A DNA stretch of 34,301 nt from NCBI GenBank assembly GCA_964476705.1, contig CAYZBM010000010.1:1-34301 (forward strand). The letters run 5' to 3'. Shown here piece by piece: positions 1-8,260 of this stretch. The DNA is from CAYZBM01 sp964476705 (GTDB lineage: Bacteria; Pseudomonadota; Alphaproteobacteria; Rickettsiales; UBA6187). Made by a program: the position numbers and the translations under genes. The notes beneath the pieces are model-generated. The model saw only the letters and a program-made list of their open reading frames with translations. It did not search any database and was not told the origin of the DNA. The stretch's first letter is position 1. Each line of letters opens with the position of its first letter.

Positions 1-136
1 TATTATCAATCACTCCATCTTTATTATCATCATAAAGCGCCAGTTTACTGTAAGCATTTATCTAATTATTACCAAATAATTCATTATTATTATCCTTAGT
101 ACTGGACATAAATATTAACGTGTAAGAAAAACTCAT
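1..136 (-). pseudogene. Remnant of a calcium-binding RTX/EF-hand-type protein (runs off the left edge)
   Basis: Reading the minus strand from 136 down to 1 gives one frame with DNNNELFGNN (94-65), then a TAG stop at 64-62. The same frame continues as INAYSKLALYDDNKDGVIDN to the window edge. The second part contains a canonical EF-hand-like calcium loop (D-x-N-x-D-G-x-I-D). The whole resembles the 'ELFGNNT...ALxxxDxNxDGxID' segment I know from large RTX/hemolysin-type proteins, with the T codon replaced by a stop. A possible start is ATG at 136-134. The rest would lie at coordinates below 1. What is seen is the motif and the in-frame stop; that the gene is dead is inferred. The stop could instead be a sequencing error, or this could be the tail of a larger broken gene. 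Confidence 0.5.
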
Positions 137-173
137 AAACTTACACAATAAATAATGTTAAATTAAGAAAAAA

Positions 174-257
174 TTGACAGTAAAATACATATATAATATT
201 TTGAAGGAAAATAAGGAGACCGGCATGACGATTTTTGTGAGCTTTGCAGGAAAATAG
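174..257 (+). other. Possible promoter plus 10-codon micro-ORF
   Basis: A TTGACA hexamer lies at 174-179, with AT-rich -10 candidates at 192-202 (TATAAT at 192-197 is only 12 bases away; TATTTT at 197-202 has a 17-base spacer). AAGGAG follows at 213-218, six bases before an ATG at 225. The reading frame is MTIFVSFAGK and then TAG at 255-257. The ribosome site is better than that of most genes in this window, so the site may be translated, but the product is only ten residues. It points at the 3' end of the convergent ABC ATPase gene. It could be a leader peptide, the front of a lost gene, or chance. I recognise no homologue. Confidence 0.3.
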
Positions 258-261
258 TAAA

Positions 262-981
262 TCACCCATAAATCAACTTCAAAAAGGCCTGTTCTAGACT
301 TGCAGTATTTTGCTGGCTCAAAAGATTTTTAGGTTTATCGGCAAAAACTATTTTAGCATTGTGAATTACCGCCATTCGGTCGCAAATTTCTTCAACATCA
401 GATAAAATATGAGTCGTAAAAAAAATACTAGTTCCTTTATTTTTAAAATTTACTAACATATTTTTAAGCGCCAACCTTGCTTCTACATCAAGGCCGCTAG
501 TTGGTTCATCTAAGATAAATAATGGTGCATCGATTAAAAATATAGATAAAAGCCCTAGTTTTTGCGCCATACCTTTAGAATATTTCCCAATTCTTTGATT
601 TAATATATCAGGATTTAGACCAAATAACTCGGCTTGCTCTTTAGCTAATTTTATATCTAGTTTTTTATCATACCAAGATAAAGCTAAATTCAAGAATTCC
701 AGCCCAGAGAGAAGTAAAGGAGCTTGAAATTTTTCTGGCAAATAAGCAATATTTTTCCGGCTTTCTGGATTGCTTGCTAAATTACCAAAAAATCTAACCT
801 CTCCTTCATATTGTGTATATAACTGCAATATGATTTTAATCAAAGTAGTTTTACCAATACCATTCAAACCTACTAACGCATATATTTCGCCAGCATTTAA
901 GCTTAACGATATATTATCTAAAACTTTCTTTTCAGGTAAAAAAATTTTACTAACATTCTTAATTTGTAATGGAGAAATCAT
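262..981 (-). CDS. ABC transporter ATP-binding protein
   Basis: A 239-residue nucleotide-binding subunit of an ABC exporter-type system (CcmA/NatA-like architecture), acting at the inner face of the cytoplasmic membrane. Seen in order: Walker A GLNGIGKTT (about residues 38-46), signature YSKGMAQKLGL, which is a degenerate LSGGQ-type motif, Walker B with LFILDEPTSGLD, and a switch histidine in FFTTHILSD. It is the last gene of the pilus-like operon: ATG at 981 is 11 bases after the stop of the upstream gene. No permease is visible. It should be downstream, but the left edge carries only a pseudogene remnant, so the partner is elsewhere or lost. The substrate cannot be inferred. The call of ATPase is secure; a link to the pilus system rests only on operon position. 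Confidence 0.9.
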   Translation of the reverse strand: MISPLQIKNVSKIFLPEKKVLDNISLSLNAGEIYALVGLNGIGKTTLIKIILQLYTQYEGEVRFFGNLASNPESRKNIAYLPEKFQAPLLLSGLEFLNLALSWYDKKLDIKLAKEQAELFGLNPDILNQRIGKYSKGMAQKLGLLSIFLIDAPLFILDEPTSGLDVEARLALKNMLVNFKNKGTSIFFTTHILSDVEEICDRMAVIHNAKIVFADKPKNLLSQQNTASLEQAFLKLIYG

Positions 982-992
982 ATTATATATTC

Positions 993-1910
993 TTAATATC
1001 TCAAAATATTAGCTAATAATTCCAATTGCTCTTTATATTTTTTTTCTATTTTTGGAGCTTTTTTAATAATAACCGGATTTATTATAGCATCAACTTCTTT
1101 AAATGAATCGCCTTTAGAAGTTTGGACTATAATATCAGCTTTCTGATCATTATTTTTATCTTCAGCTATTAATTTACCTTCAATAATATCTAGCTTATTT
1201 ACAGCAAAAGATTGATTAGGCTTTAAAATAAAGGCTATATCATTATTAAGTTTATTGATCATAATATTTTTATTATTGGTTAGATAACCTAAATTTTTAT
1301 ATTCTGATAAATCATCCTCCATCTTACTAATTACTTGGGCTAAAGGAGAATTTAGCCAGAGCAGTACAATTTTTTCAGAATTTATTTTTTTAATTTTTAA
1401 AAAATCATGACTATCTTTGCTAGTAATTTTATTACCATCAAGCCAAATCGTCCAATCATTTGCATTAGTAAATAATATAGAACTTAAATAGATCGAACTT
1501 GCATATTCTTTTTTACTTTCTTTAGTCGGTGGAATAACAATATTTTTTGGAATATTTTTAGTATCTATTTTTTTTACTTCCTCAAAGGGAAATAAATCCG
1601 GCAATAATTCACTAAGGGGAATATTTTTCTCATAAGATTCCAGAGCTTTATGTAACCAATCCATCTCTTGATCACTATAAATAAGCGATCTATTCTCTAC
1701 CGCCGTTATATTTGGAACTATATCCGCATTTGCCTTTACAGAGTTATTGCTACTTTCTTTATTTATATTGGCAGGAATAATTGCAGGTTTTGCTAGATTA
1801 TTATTTACCTCTTGCGCTAAACTTAAATTACTAAAAATAATAGTTAAGCTTGAAAAAAATATAAGAATATAAAAAAATGAATGGATATTTTTTTTAAATC
1901 TAATTGGCAT
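993..1910 (-). CDS. Membrane-anchored periplasmic protein, possibly PilP/GspC-like
   Basis: Start chosen at ATG 1910, preceded by a good GGAGGT site and placed one base after the TAA of the upstream gene; an ATG at 1943 would overlap that gene more and lacks this site. The product is about 305 residues. Residues 1-7 are basic, about 11-28 are a hydrophobic signal/anchor, and ALAQE-like residues follow. A low-complexity Asn/Ser/Lys linker leads to a segment with a GspC/PilP 'homology region' pattern (SSILFTNANDWTIWLDG, then IKKINSEKIVLLWL): a small beta-domain of the kind that contacts secretins in type II secretion and type IV pili. The C-terminus is basic. The PilP/GspC assignment is an inference from this pattern and from position after PilO-like; I do not recognise close homologues. 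Confidence 0.5.
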   Translation of the reverse strand: MPIRFKKNIHSFFYILIFFSSLTIIFSNLSLAQEVNNNLAKPAIIPANINKESSNNSVKANADIVPNITAVENRSLIYSDQEMDWLHKALESYEKNIPLSELLPDLFPFEEVKKIDTKNIPKNIVIPPTKESKKEYASSIYLSSILFTNANDWTIWLDGNKITSKDSHDFLKIKKINSEKIVLLWLNSPLAQVISKMEDDLSEYKNLGYLTNNKNIMINKLNNDIAFILKPNQSFAVNKLDIIEGKLIAEDKNNDQKADIIVQTSKGDSFKEVDAIINPVIIKKAPKIEKKYKEQLELLANILRY

Positions 1911-1911
1911 A

Positions 1912-2547
1912 TTATGCACCTCCATTATTATTTTTAGGTACATATTCTAAATCTTGCCATCTAAATTCAAGATTTGCAGAGACCAAGGGAACTTTTTCAC
2001 CTTTAGCTATCCGTTCAATAACATTTTTTGAAACCTCAATCTCACGACTAACATTAAAAGTTCTAATAGTTATATAACCTGGGAATCTTTTTTGTAATTC
2101 AGTCAAAAAATTATAAACATATTCATCACTAAAGGCCTTAAAACTAATATTTACATTACTGGTATAAATTCTTGAAGTTGATTCATCTTCACCACTTAGC
2201 ATAATCGGTTTGGAGAAAGATAAATCAAGACCAATAATTTTATATTTTTTCTCTAATTCATCTAATAAAGCTTTCGCTTTATTAATTTGTAACCCTTGTA
2301 AGGATTTTTTATCTTCAGGTAAGATTTTCCAAGTATTTATTGCGTCTGAAAAATCAATAGTTTTACGATTTAAACCCTCAAGTTTGTTAGTAATTGAGGC
2401 TATACTGGTTTTAGTTAAATTTCTGGTCTCCATCAGCTTAACTAAAACTGCATTTTGAAAATAAACCACAAAACCAATACATATAACTATAGCTAAATAT
2501 TTTATAACTCTTTTAAGTAATAAACTTTGTAGTTGTTTTACCAGCAT
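1912..2547 (-). CDS. PilO-like pilus/secretion alignment protein
   Basis: A 211-residue bitopic inner-membrane protein. A short basic cytoplasmic tail is followed by one transmembrane helix (about residues 14-33), a predicted coiled coil (about 36-98), and a periplasmic domain of alternating strands and helices (about 100-200, with YTSNVNISFKAFSDEYVYNFLTEL and VPLVSANLEFRW). That is the PilO/GspM layout: helix, coiled coil, ferredoxin-like domain. It follows the PilM/PilN-like gene by four bases and is followed after one base by the PilP/GspC-like gene, which is the usual M-N-O-P order. Sequence identity to known PilO cannot be judged by eye, so the family call rests on architecture plus gene order. 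Confidence 0.6.
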   Translation of the reverse strand: MLVKQLQSLLLKRVIKYLAIVICIGFVVYFQNAVLVKLMETRNLTKTSIASITNKLEGLNRKTIDFSDAINTWKILPEDKKSLQGLQINKAKALLDELEKKYKIIGLDLSFSKPIMLSGEDESTSRIYTSNVNISFKAFSDEYVYNFLTELQKRFPGYITIRTFNVSREIEVSKNVIERIAKGEKVPLVSANLEFRWQDLEYVPKNNNGGA

Positions 2548-2551
2548 ATAA

Positions 2552-4162
2552 CTAATTAACTTCCTGTTTATTTTTGATAGTTAACTGTATGTCCAATTTA
2601 TTATTCAAAGTACCAAACGATATTTTGTCAGGTAATTTGCTGTAATTAACACTATATTCAGCAAAATTTTTATTTAATAAAGAGACAAAAGCATCATAAT
2701 TTTTAAATAATTCTTCAACATTTTTACCCATATTATAAAACTTAAAATTCACCAAAGAACTAATCACCCATTTTTCATCTTTATTAAAAGATGAATTAGC
2801 AGAAGATGATGAATTTGTTGGAGTATTATTATGATTAGTATTACTTGCTAAAGAATAATTAATTGCTAAAGAAGAAATATTTGCATAATTATTCTTTGCT
2901 TTAGCCACTTTATCTATTATTAGAATGGGATCATTAACCTTACTTGCAAGTATTTTGTAATTTCTTACGGCATCTAAAATTTTATCCGCATCATTCATAT
3001 TATATTTATAAGTGACTTCAGCTTCTTTCCATTTATTTTCAATAATAACTTTATCTTTATTAAGTTTGCTTATTTCAATTTTAATAGTAAATAAATCTAT
3101 TAATTTAAGCATACTATAGGGTACAAGTAGCATCATCATTACTATAAGAGCTATATTTAACCCTTGGTAGCTCAAGTTTAAATTATAAATTTGTTTAGTT
3201 TTTTTTGTAAATAATTTTAATTTTGTTTTGCTATTTATATAATTAGCCGCAACTAAAAGATCTGCAAATTTATCGCTATCTGAAGAAATATTATGTAATT
3301 TTACTAGGTTACATAATTCAAAAGGCGAATAAACAAAAAATTTTTTATTCCTAAACCTAACTTCAGATAGGCCTTTTTTAATCTCATTAGCCACCACAAT
3401 TATAATATCTATCGGATCATAATCGGTAAAATTTAACCTTCTTAAATAATCGATAGTATTTAGGATTTCTTGTTCAACATTACCAGCTATTATATCGGGA
3501 ACTGTTTCTTTGCCATTACGCACAAGTCTTGTAAAAACCACCTGATCTTTATGAAATACTATCTGGCGAAAGCCTCCAGTTTTATTATGTATGACTAAAA
3601 TCTGCCAGTCACATTTTTTCTTAACTCCGTCATTAAATATGGAACTGTTAATCCTCCCTATAAAGGAAACCATTTCTGCAGGCAACATGGCAATACCGCA
3701 AAAACTATTCGGTAAAGAGGATAGAAAATCAAGCCAAGCTTCCAATGTTTCATTCATGGGTAATGAAACAAACATATAGATCCAGTCTTTTCTTCCTGTT
3801 TCTGCCCGGCCTAATAAATAAGCTCCTTTAATATCAGTCTCAACAAAATCACGCTCTAAGCGTTTATTAACTAATTTCCCGATACTTAAGGAACTAATGG
3901 CCGGAAGAATTTGTTTGTTATAATTTTGTTCCATATTATCTAAAATAACATGAATTTTAGCTTTAGGATGTTTTGCCAATAAATCTATAAATTCTTTGGT
4001 ATCTACTGGAGCTGGCGACGGCGAAAATAATCTACTTACTAATTTTTTACCTACAAAATAAGCAAGTACAGCACCATCATCTCCGATCAGAATAATAATT
4101 TTTTCCTGCTGCGGGATTTTAATTTTTTTTAGTAGATCATTTTTTATCTTATCTATTTTCAT
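2552..4162 (-). CDS. PilM-PilN fusion / GspL-like inner-membrane assembly protein
   Basis: A 536-residue protein. Residues 1-320 form a soluble cytoplasmic region with alternating strands that resembles the actin-like PilM/GspL fold (IIILIGDDGAVLAYFVG near the start; WQILVIHNKTGGFRQIVF at about 186-203; IIIVVANE at about 253-260). One transmembrane helix spans about 335-353. It is followed by a coiled-coil stretch, an Asn/Ser-rich linker (about 440-460) and a final beta-rich domain, as in PilN. In type IV pili PilM and PilN are separate; in type II secretion GspL fuses both. This protein has the GspL-like layout. It starts one base after the stop of the platform gene and is clearly co-transcribed. 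The architecture is strong; exact family membership is inferred. Confidence 0.65.
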   Translation of the reverse strand: MKIDKIKNDLLKKIKIPQQEKIIILIGDDGAVLAYFVGKKLVSRLFSPSPAPVDTKEFIDLLAKHPKAKIHVILDNMEQNYNKQILPAISSLSIGKLVNKRLERDFVETDIKGAYLLGRAETGRKDWIYMFVSLPMNETLEAWLDFLSSLPNSFCGIAMLPAEMVSFIGRINSSIFNDGVKKKCDWQILVIHNKTGGFRQIVFHKDQVVFTRLVRNGKETVPDIIAGNVEQEILNTIDYLRRLNFTDYDPIDIIIVVANEIKKGLSEVRFRNKKFFVYSPFELCNLVKLHNISSDSDKFADLLVAANYINSKTKLKLFTKKTKQIYNLNLSYQGLNIALIVMMMLLVPYSMLKLIDLFTIKIEISKLNKDKVIIENKWKEAEVTYKYNMNDADKILDAVRNYKILASKVNDPILIIDKVAKAKNNYANISSLAINYSLASNTNHNNTPTNSSSSANSSFNKDEKWVISSLVNFKFYNMGKNVEELFKNYDAFVSLLNKNFAEYSVNYSKLPDKISFGTLNNKLDIQLTIKNKQEVN

Positions 4163-4163
4163 A

Positions 4164-5372
4164 TTAAAAATTCATATGACTAAAACTATTATATAAAGGC
4201 CCAAACACCGCCATAGATATCCATAACATCAATGCTCCCATAACAATGGTAAGTGCTGGCTGAATTATACCTATCATGTTATTTACGCTATCTTCAACCT
4301 CTCTATCATAAAAGAAGTTCACATTTTCAAGTGTGGCATCTAAATTACCACTATCTTCACCAACTTTAAACATCCGCAAAACTAAAGATGGAAATTGCGC
4401 AGAATTTTTTAAGGACAAAGTAAGCGACATACCATTTGATACTTCTTTTTTTGCCGCTAAAATATCTTTACTAATCACTTTATTTTTAACTGCTTCATTA
4501 GCCACAGAAAGACAATCTAAAATATCAATACCACTGCGATACATTATTCCAAAAAACCTACAAAATCTGGCCAATTCAATTTTTCTGATAGTATTCCCGA
4601 TATAAGGAATATTTAATTTAAATTTATCAATATTATATTGCATTTGCGGATAAAATTTGGGCAATATCTTAAGTAAAGACACTATTAACACTGGAATAAG
4701 TAAAGCCACATACCAATAATTTACAAAAAAATTCGAGGTAGAAATTAAAGCTTTAGTATAAAAAGGTAATTCAAAATTTTGCGCGGTTAAAAAACTAGAC
4801 AATTTAGGGATTACAAACAACATCATTAAAGATAAAATACCCACCATTAAAAAAAGTAAAAATATCGGATAATAAGTCGCCTTCTTAATTTTACGCTGAA
4901 TATTGCTAATCCATCTTAAATGTTTAGCTAGATGAGAGAATATTTCGTATAGATTACCGGTTTTTTCACCAGCAGCAACAAGAGCGACGAATACAGAATC
5001 AAAGATTTTAGGATATTTTGCAAAAGCCGCAGATAATACACTGCCACTTCTTACTTCTTCATAAATATTTGTCATTACATCTTTGGCATATTCAGATTCC
5101 GCTGAATCTCTTAAATCAGCAATTGAATCAAGAATGGGAACTCCAGCCCGATCTAATTGCTCTAAATGCACACATAAAACTACCAAATCTTCAATTTTAA
5201 CTTGATGAAAAAAACTCGAGCCTTTATTTTTTGATATAGATGAGCTAATTAAATCTAAGCCAATAATTGATATTTTTTTTTCTAAATCAGCTTCATTAGC
5301 GGCACTTACTTTACCTCTTACCTTTTTACCTTCTTTATTTAATGCAACATAGCTATAATTCTCAATCTGCAT
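4164..5372 (-). CDS. Type IV pilus / type II secretion platform protein (PilC/GspF family)
   Basis: A 402-residue polytopic inner-membrane protein with the duplicated T2SSF domain. The first copy has LDRAGVPILDSIADLRD and GSVLSAAFAKYPKIFDSVFVALVAAGEKTGNL; the second has FCRFFGIMYRSGIDILDCL and SLTLSLKNSAQFPSLVLRMFKVGEDSGNL. Hydrophobic spans lie at about 165-190, 215-240 and 370-395. The length matches the family (about 400). It anchors the assembly ATPase to the membrane and drives pseudopilus or pilus polymerisation. Its ATG overlaps the TAA of the ATPase gene by one base (TAATG), implying translational coupling. The family call is secure; whether the machine is a pilus or a secretion system is open. 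Confidence 0.93.
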   Translation of the reverse strand: MQIENYSYVALNKEGKKVRGKVSAANEADLEKKISIIGLDLISSSISKNKGSSFFHQVKIEDLVVLCVHLEQLDRAGVPILDSIADLRDSAESEYAKDVMTNIYEEVRSGSVLSAAFAKYPKIFDSVFVALVAAGEKTGNLYEIFSHLAKHLRWISNIQRKIKKATYYPIFLLFLMVGILSLMMLFVIPKLSSFLTAQNFELPFYTKALISTSNFFVNYWYVALLIPVLIVSLLKILPKFYPQMQYNIDKFKLNIPYIGNTIRKIELARFCRFFGIMYRSGIDILDCLSVANEAVKNKVISKDILAAKKEVSNGMSLTLSLKNSAQFPSLVLRMFKVGEDSGNLDATLENVNFFYDREVEDSVNNMIGIIQPALTIVMGALMLWISMAVFGPLYNSFSHMNF

Positions 5373-7186
5373 TACTCTAACCTTTCTGTCATATCAACAG
5401 TTCTGATTAATTCATCAATATCAGTAACCCCTTCTAAAACCTTATTTATGCCATCTTGGTACATTGGGACAAAATTATTTTTAAGAGCATAAGCTAAAAT
5501 TACTCCCCGACTAGCATTTGTTGCTATTAACTCATCCATATTTTTATCAACAGCCAATATTTCACCTAAGGCAATCCGCCCTTTATAACCTGAGCCATAA
5601 CATTCCTTACAGCCTTTATGTTTATAAATTGTTCTAGTATCCGCTTCATTCAATCCTAATAAATGTTTTTCAGAATCAGTTGGTATTACTTCTTCTTTAC
5701 AGTGACTACATAATTTTCGCCCTAATCTTTGAGCTATAATACAAATTAAACTTCCAGCTAAAAGATATGGAGCAATCCCTATATCAATAAGCCGTGGAAT
5801 AGCCCCAAATGCATCATTAGTATGCAAAGTACTAAATACTCGATGCCCGGTCATTGCAGCCCTTACTGCCATATTAGCAGTTTCTTTATCCCTGACCTCA
5901 CCGATAAATATAACATCAGGATCTTGCCGTAATAAGGATTTAACTCCGGCGACAAAATCCATTCCCTTTTCTTCTTTAACATCAGATTGCCTAAGCATAT
6001 TTAGCTGATACTCAACCGGATTTTCTAATGTCATAATATTTATATCAACGGAATTAATATAACTTAAGACTGAATAAAGAGTGGTAGTTTTACCAGAGCC
6101 GGTCGGACCAGTTACAATAACAATACCTTCAGGCCGACGTAATAAACGTTTAAATAATTTTTCATTATGTTCGCTGAAGCCAAGCTGATCAATACTCACT
6201 AAAGATTTATGCTTATCTAAAATCCTCATTACAATATTCTCACCAAAGATAGTAGGATGGGTTGCCACCCGAAAATCAATCTCCCGGCCTAAGACATAAT
6301 GTGCCGTTCTTCCATCTTGAGGAACTCTAGTTTCAGCAATATTCATACCTGACATAATTTTAATTCTGACCACAATTGCTGGCCAATATTGCCGATGAAA
6401 ACTTCTAATTTGAATTAACTTACCATCAATTCTATAACGTAATCTAATAAAAGCACTTTCTGGTTCAAAATGAATATCTGAAGCGCCTTTTTTAATCGCA
6501 TCAACTAAAATCGCATCAACTAATCTGACAGTTGGATTAACGTAACCTGCCTCTTCAAAAGTTAGCTCTTTACTTTCATTAATTCCGGTTTCAATTTCTT
6601 TTAAAATACCACCAATAGAAGTTTCATAACCATAATATTGATCAATTACTTCTAAAATATTAGCTTCAGAGGCATAGACCGGCAATATTTTAATACCACT
6701 GGGAAAATAACGACTAATTTGATCGATAGCTAATATGTTATAGACATCAGATATTGCTACATACACTATATTATTATCGAGATTAACCGGAACAGCTTTA
6801 TAACGCAGTGCTACTTCTTTAGGTATTTGCTTAATTAGTTTAGGATCAAGAACGGCTTTTTTAATATCAAAGCCCTTCATGTTAGAATACTCAGAAAGAA
6901 CTTCACTCAAAGCACTTTCGGTAACAAATCCCATTTCAACTAAAAGAGTCCCTAGCATTTTTTTTGCATCTGGGTGATCACGTTGCTCTTTTATCGCAGT
7001 GTCTAATTGATCTTTAGAAATAAGTCCAAGCTCGAGTAATTTTTGCTCAAGTGGTATAGTATTTTTTTTAGCAACTTGACGCATAGGATTTGATGATTGG
7101 TCGTTATTACCAACATCAACATTAAGGCTAGAACTAGCCCTACTAAGAGGATCCCTCCCCTGAAAATTAGTTTCTTGCACTGCCAA
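5372..7186 (-). CDS. Type IV pilus / type II secretion assembly ATPase (PilB/GspE/MshE family)
   Basis: A 604-residue hexameric ATPase that powers pilus or pseudopilus assembly. Residues about 43-190 are an MshEN-type N-terminal domain (LLELGLISKDQLDTAI, LLVEMGFVTESALSEVLS). The core shows Walker A GPTGSGKTT (360-368), an Asp box around 380-395, Walker B DPDVIFIGEVRD (422-433) and a His box TGHRVFSTLHTND (446-458). Four cysteines, CSHC at 493/496 and CKEC at 526/529, form the family zinc site. The start is TTG at 7186 after AGGT; a GTG lies two codons further on, and the first in-frame ATG is at codon 35, within the poorly conserved N-terminal leader. It is the first gene of the operon, 54 bases after sspB on the same strand. 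Confidence 0.95.
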   Translation of the reverse strand: MAVQETNFQGRDPLSRASSSLNVDVGNNDQSSNPMRQVAKKNTIPLEQKLLELGLISKDQLDTAIKEQRDHPDAKKMLGTLLVEMGFVTESALSEVLSEYSNMKGFDIKKAVLDPKLIKQIPKEVALRYKAVPVNLDNNIVYVAISDVYNILAIDQISRYFPSGIKILPVYASEANILEVIDQYYGYETSIGGILKEIETGINESKELTFEEAGYVNPTVRLVDAILVDAIKKGASDIHFEPESAFIRLRYRIDGKLIQIRSFHRQYWPAIVVRIKIMSGMNIAETRVPQDGRTAHYVLGREIDFRVATHPTIFGENIVMRILDKHKSLVSIDQLGFSEHNEKLFKRLLRRPEGIVIVTGPTGSGKTTTLYSVLSYINSVDINIMTLENPVEYQLNMLRQSDVKEEKGMDFVAGVKSLLRQDPDVIFIGEVRDKETANMAVRAAMTGHRVFSTLHTNDAFGAIPRLIDIGIAPYLLAGSLICIIAQRLGRKLCSHCKEEVIPTDSEKHLLGLNEADTRTIYKHKGCKECYGSGYKGRIALGEILAVDKNMDELIATNASRGVILAYALKNNFVPMYQDGINKVLEGVTDIDELIRTVDMTERLE

Positions 7187-7240
7187 AATTACCTATTTTA
7201 GTTTTACTTTAACTTATGGAATCTATAAATTGATTATTTT

Positions 7241-7780
7241 TCACTTCTTGCGAAAATTATCAATGCTAACTACATTATTCTCATTTTTAACTTTACTGGT
7301 CTCTTTTTTACTTAACTTCTTTTTAGTATCTTTAGTATTTTTGCCAGTTAACTTAGCTTCAAGTTTAATAGCATTATTATTAGCATCAGGAATATTTTTA
7401 ATTTCTGTAGCCAGTCCCGTATCATTTGATTGCCTAAATTGTAAACCAAATTTAACACTAGGATCCGCAAAAGCAACTAAGGAAGGAAAAGGAACCGACA
7501 CCTTCTCTTTTACATTATTAAAACTTAAGATTACAGAAAAACCTTCATCTGTAACCTCTAATGAATCAAATTGATGTTGTAAAACTATCGTAATTTCTTC
7601 TGGATATTTCTTTTTTAAGTTCTCAGAAATTTTAACTCCAGGATAATTAGTCGCAAAGGAAATAAAAAAATGGTGTTTTCCTGGCAGACCTTCTTTAATT
7701 ACCTTCTGCAAGGCTTTCTTTACTATTATATGCATTGCATCATCAATAAGATGGCCATAATTTATAAAATCATCATCCAT
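7241..7780 (-). CDS. sspB: SspB adaptor for ClpXP degradation of ssrA-tagged proteins (alpha-type)
   Basis: A 179-residue protein matching alphaproteobacterial SspB: YGHLIDDAMHIIVKKAL, then EEGLPG-type KEGLPGKHHFFISF, YPEEITIVLQHQF, FSVILSFNNV and the characteristic DPSVKFGLQF (about 106-115). The core (about 5-117) binds the ssrA tag. A Lys/Asn-rich flexible linker (about 118-165) leads to a short conserved-looking tail, NVVSIDNFRKK, which is where SspB docks on ClpX. In this family the adaptor hands tagged, stalled-ribosome products to ClpXP. It lies on the same strand as, and downstream of, the tmRNA gene, separated by structured repeats and the assembly gap. ATG at 7780 is the only sensible start; no strong Shine-Dalgarno precedes it. 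Confidence 0.92.
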   Translation of the reverse strand: MDDDFINYGHLIDDAMHIIVKKALQKVIKEGLPGKHHFFISFATNYPGVKISENLKKKYPEEITIVLQHQFDSLEVTDEGFSVILSFNNVKEKVSVPFPSLVAFADPSVKFGLQFRQSNDTGLATEIKNIPDANNNAIKLEAKLTGKNTKDTKKKLSKKETSKVKNENNVVSIDNFRKK

Positions 7781-8064
7781 ATAGTCTAAAAGCCTTAAGT
7801 TATAAAATTATATAAAAAATAATTTTAACTTCTAGAGATAAACTTAGCAAGAAGATATTAAGAATCAAAAAGAAAGATTATAATTATTTTAAATAATTAT
7901 TGAAAAAATATGCTCAATTTCCAACCAAGAATTAGGTTAGCTTACAAACAAGAACATTTCTTAAAAGATTTTTAGGCGAAGGGTGAGATACCTTATTATG
8001 GTCTTGATACCTCAGGACAGCTTTGCTGACCTTTAACGATAAAATTACCAAAAACTCAAAATAG
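7781..8064. other. Intergenic sspB-ssrA segment, proximal part
   Basis: 7781-7959 is AT-rich leader DNA of sspB without a convincing gene; TATAAT-like boxes occur near 7810-7825 on the minus strand but no matching -35 is clear. 7960-8054 is a diverged repeat copy (annotated separately). 8055-8064 is the ten-base spacer CTCAAAATAG, which recurs at 8251-8260 between further repeat copies. Confidence 0.6.
7960..8054 (-). repeat. R1 palindromic repeat, diverged copy a
   Basis: This matches the 125-base R1 element seen at 8261-8385 in the segments ATTTTTAGGCGAAGG, CAGGACAGCTTTGCT and CCTTTAACGATAAAATTACC, with altered central sequence and without the terminal AATCAATTTAA. In the gene (minus) direction it is read toward sspB. 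It is the most degenerate of six copies in the window. Confidence 0.75.
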
Positions 8065-8250
8065 TTAAATTGATTATTTTTGAGGAATTTTTAGGNNNNN
8101 NNNNNNNNNNNNNNNNNNNNNNNNNNNNNNNNNNNNNNNNNNNNNNNNNNNNNNNNNNNNNNNNNNNNNNNNNNNNNNNNNNNNNNNNNNNNNNNACACT
8201 TCGTACGTGAGGACAGCTTTAGTACCCTTTAACGACAAAATTACCAAAAA
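8065..8250 (-). repeat. R1 palindromic repeat, copy b, broken by the assembly gap
   Basis: The left end (8065-8095) and right part (8196-8250) are nearly identical to copy c at 8261-8385. Aligning with copy c, only about 27 bases (those matching 8292-8318) are missing if one unit lies here. The 100 Ns are a placeholder, so the true number of tandem units is unknown. Like copy a it lacks the terminal AATCAATTTAA and joins to the next unit through CTCAAAATAG. Confidence 0.8.
8096..8195. other. Assembly gap (100 N)
   Basis: A run of exactly 100 N inside a tandem R1 repeat. Both flanks are the same repeat, which explains why assembly failed. The real length could be about 27 bases or that plus whole repeat units of about 124 bases. 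Confidence 0.99.
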
Positions 8251-8260
8251 CTCAAAATAG

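Noticed and set aside
7230..7574. A 114-codon plus-strand open frame with hydrophobic start
   Set aside because: It is antisense to the conserved sspB coding region, and its hydrophobicity follows from the lysine/asparagine-rich opposite strand.
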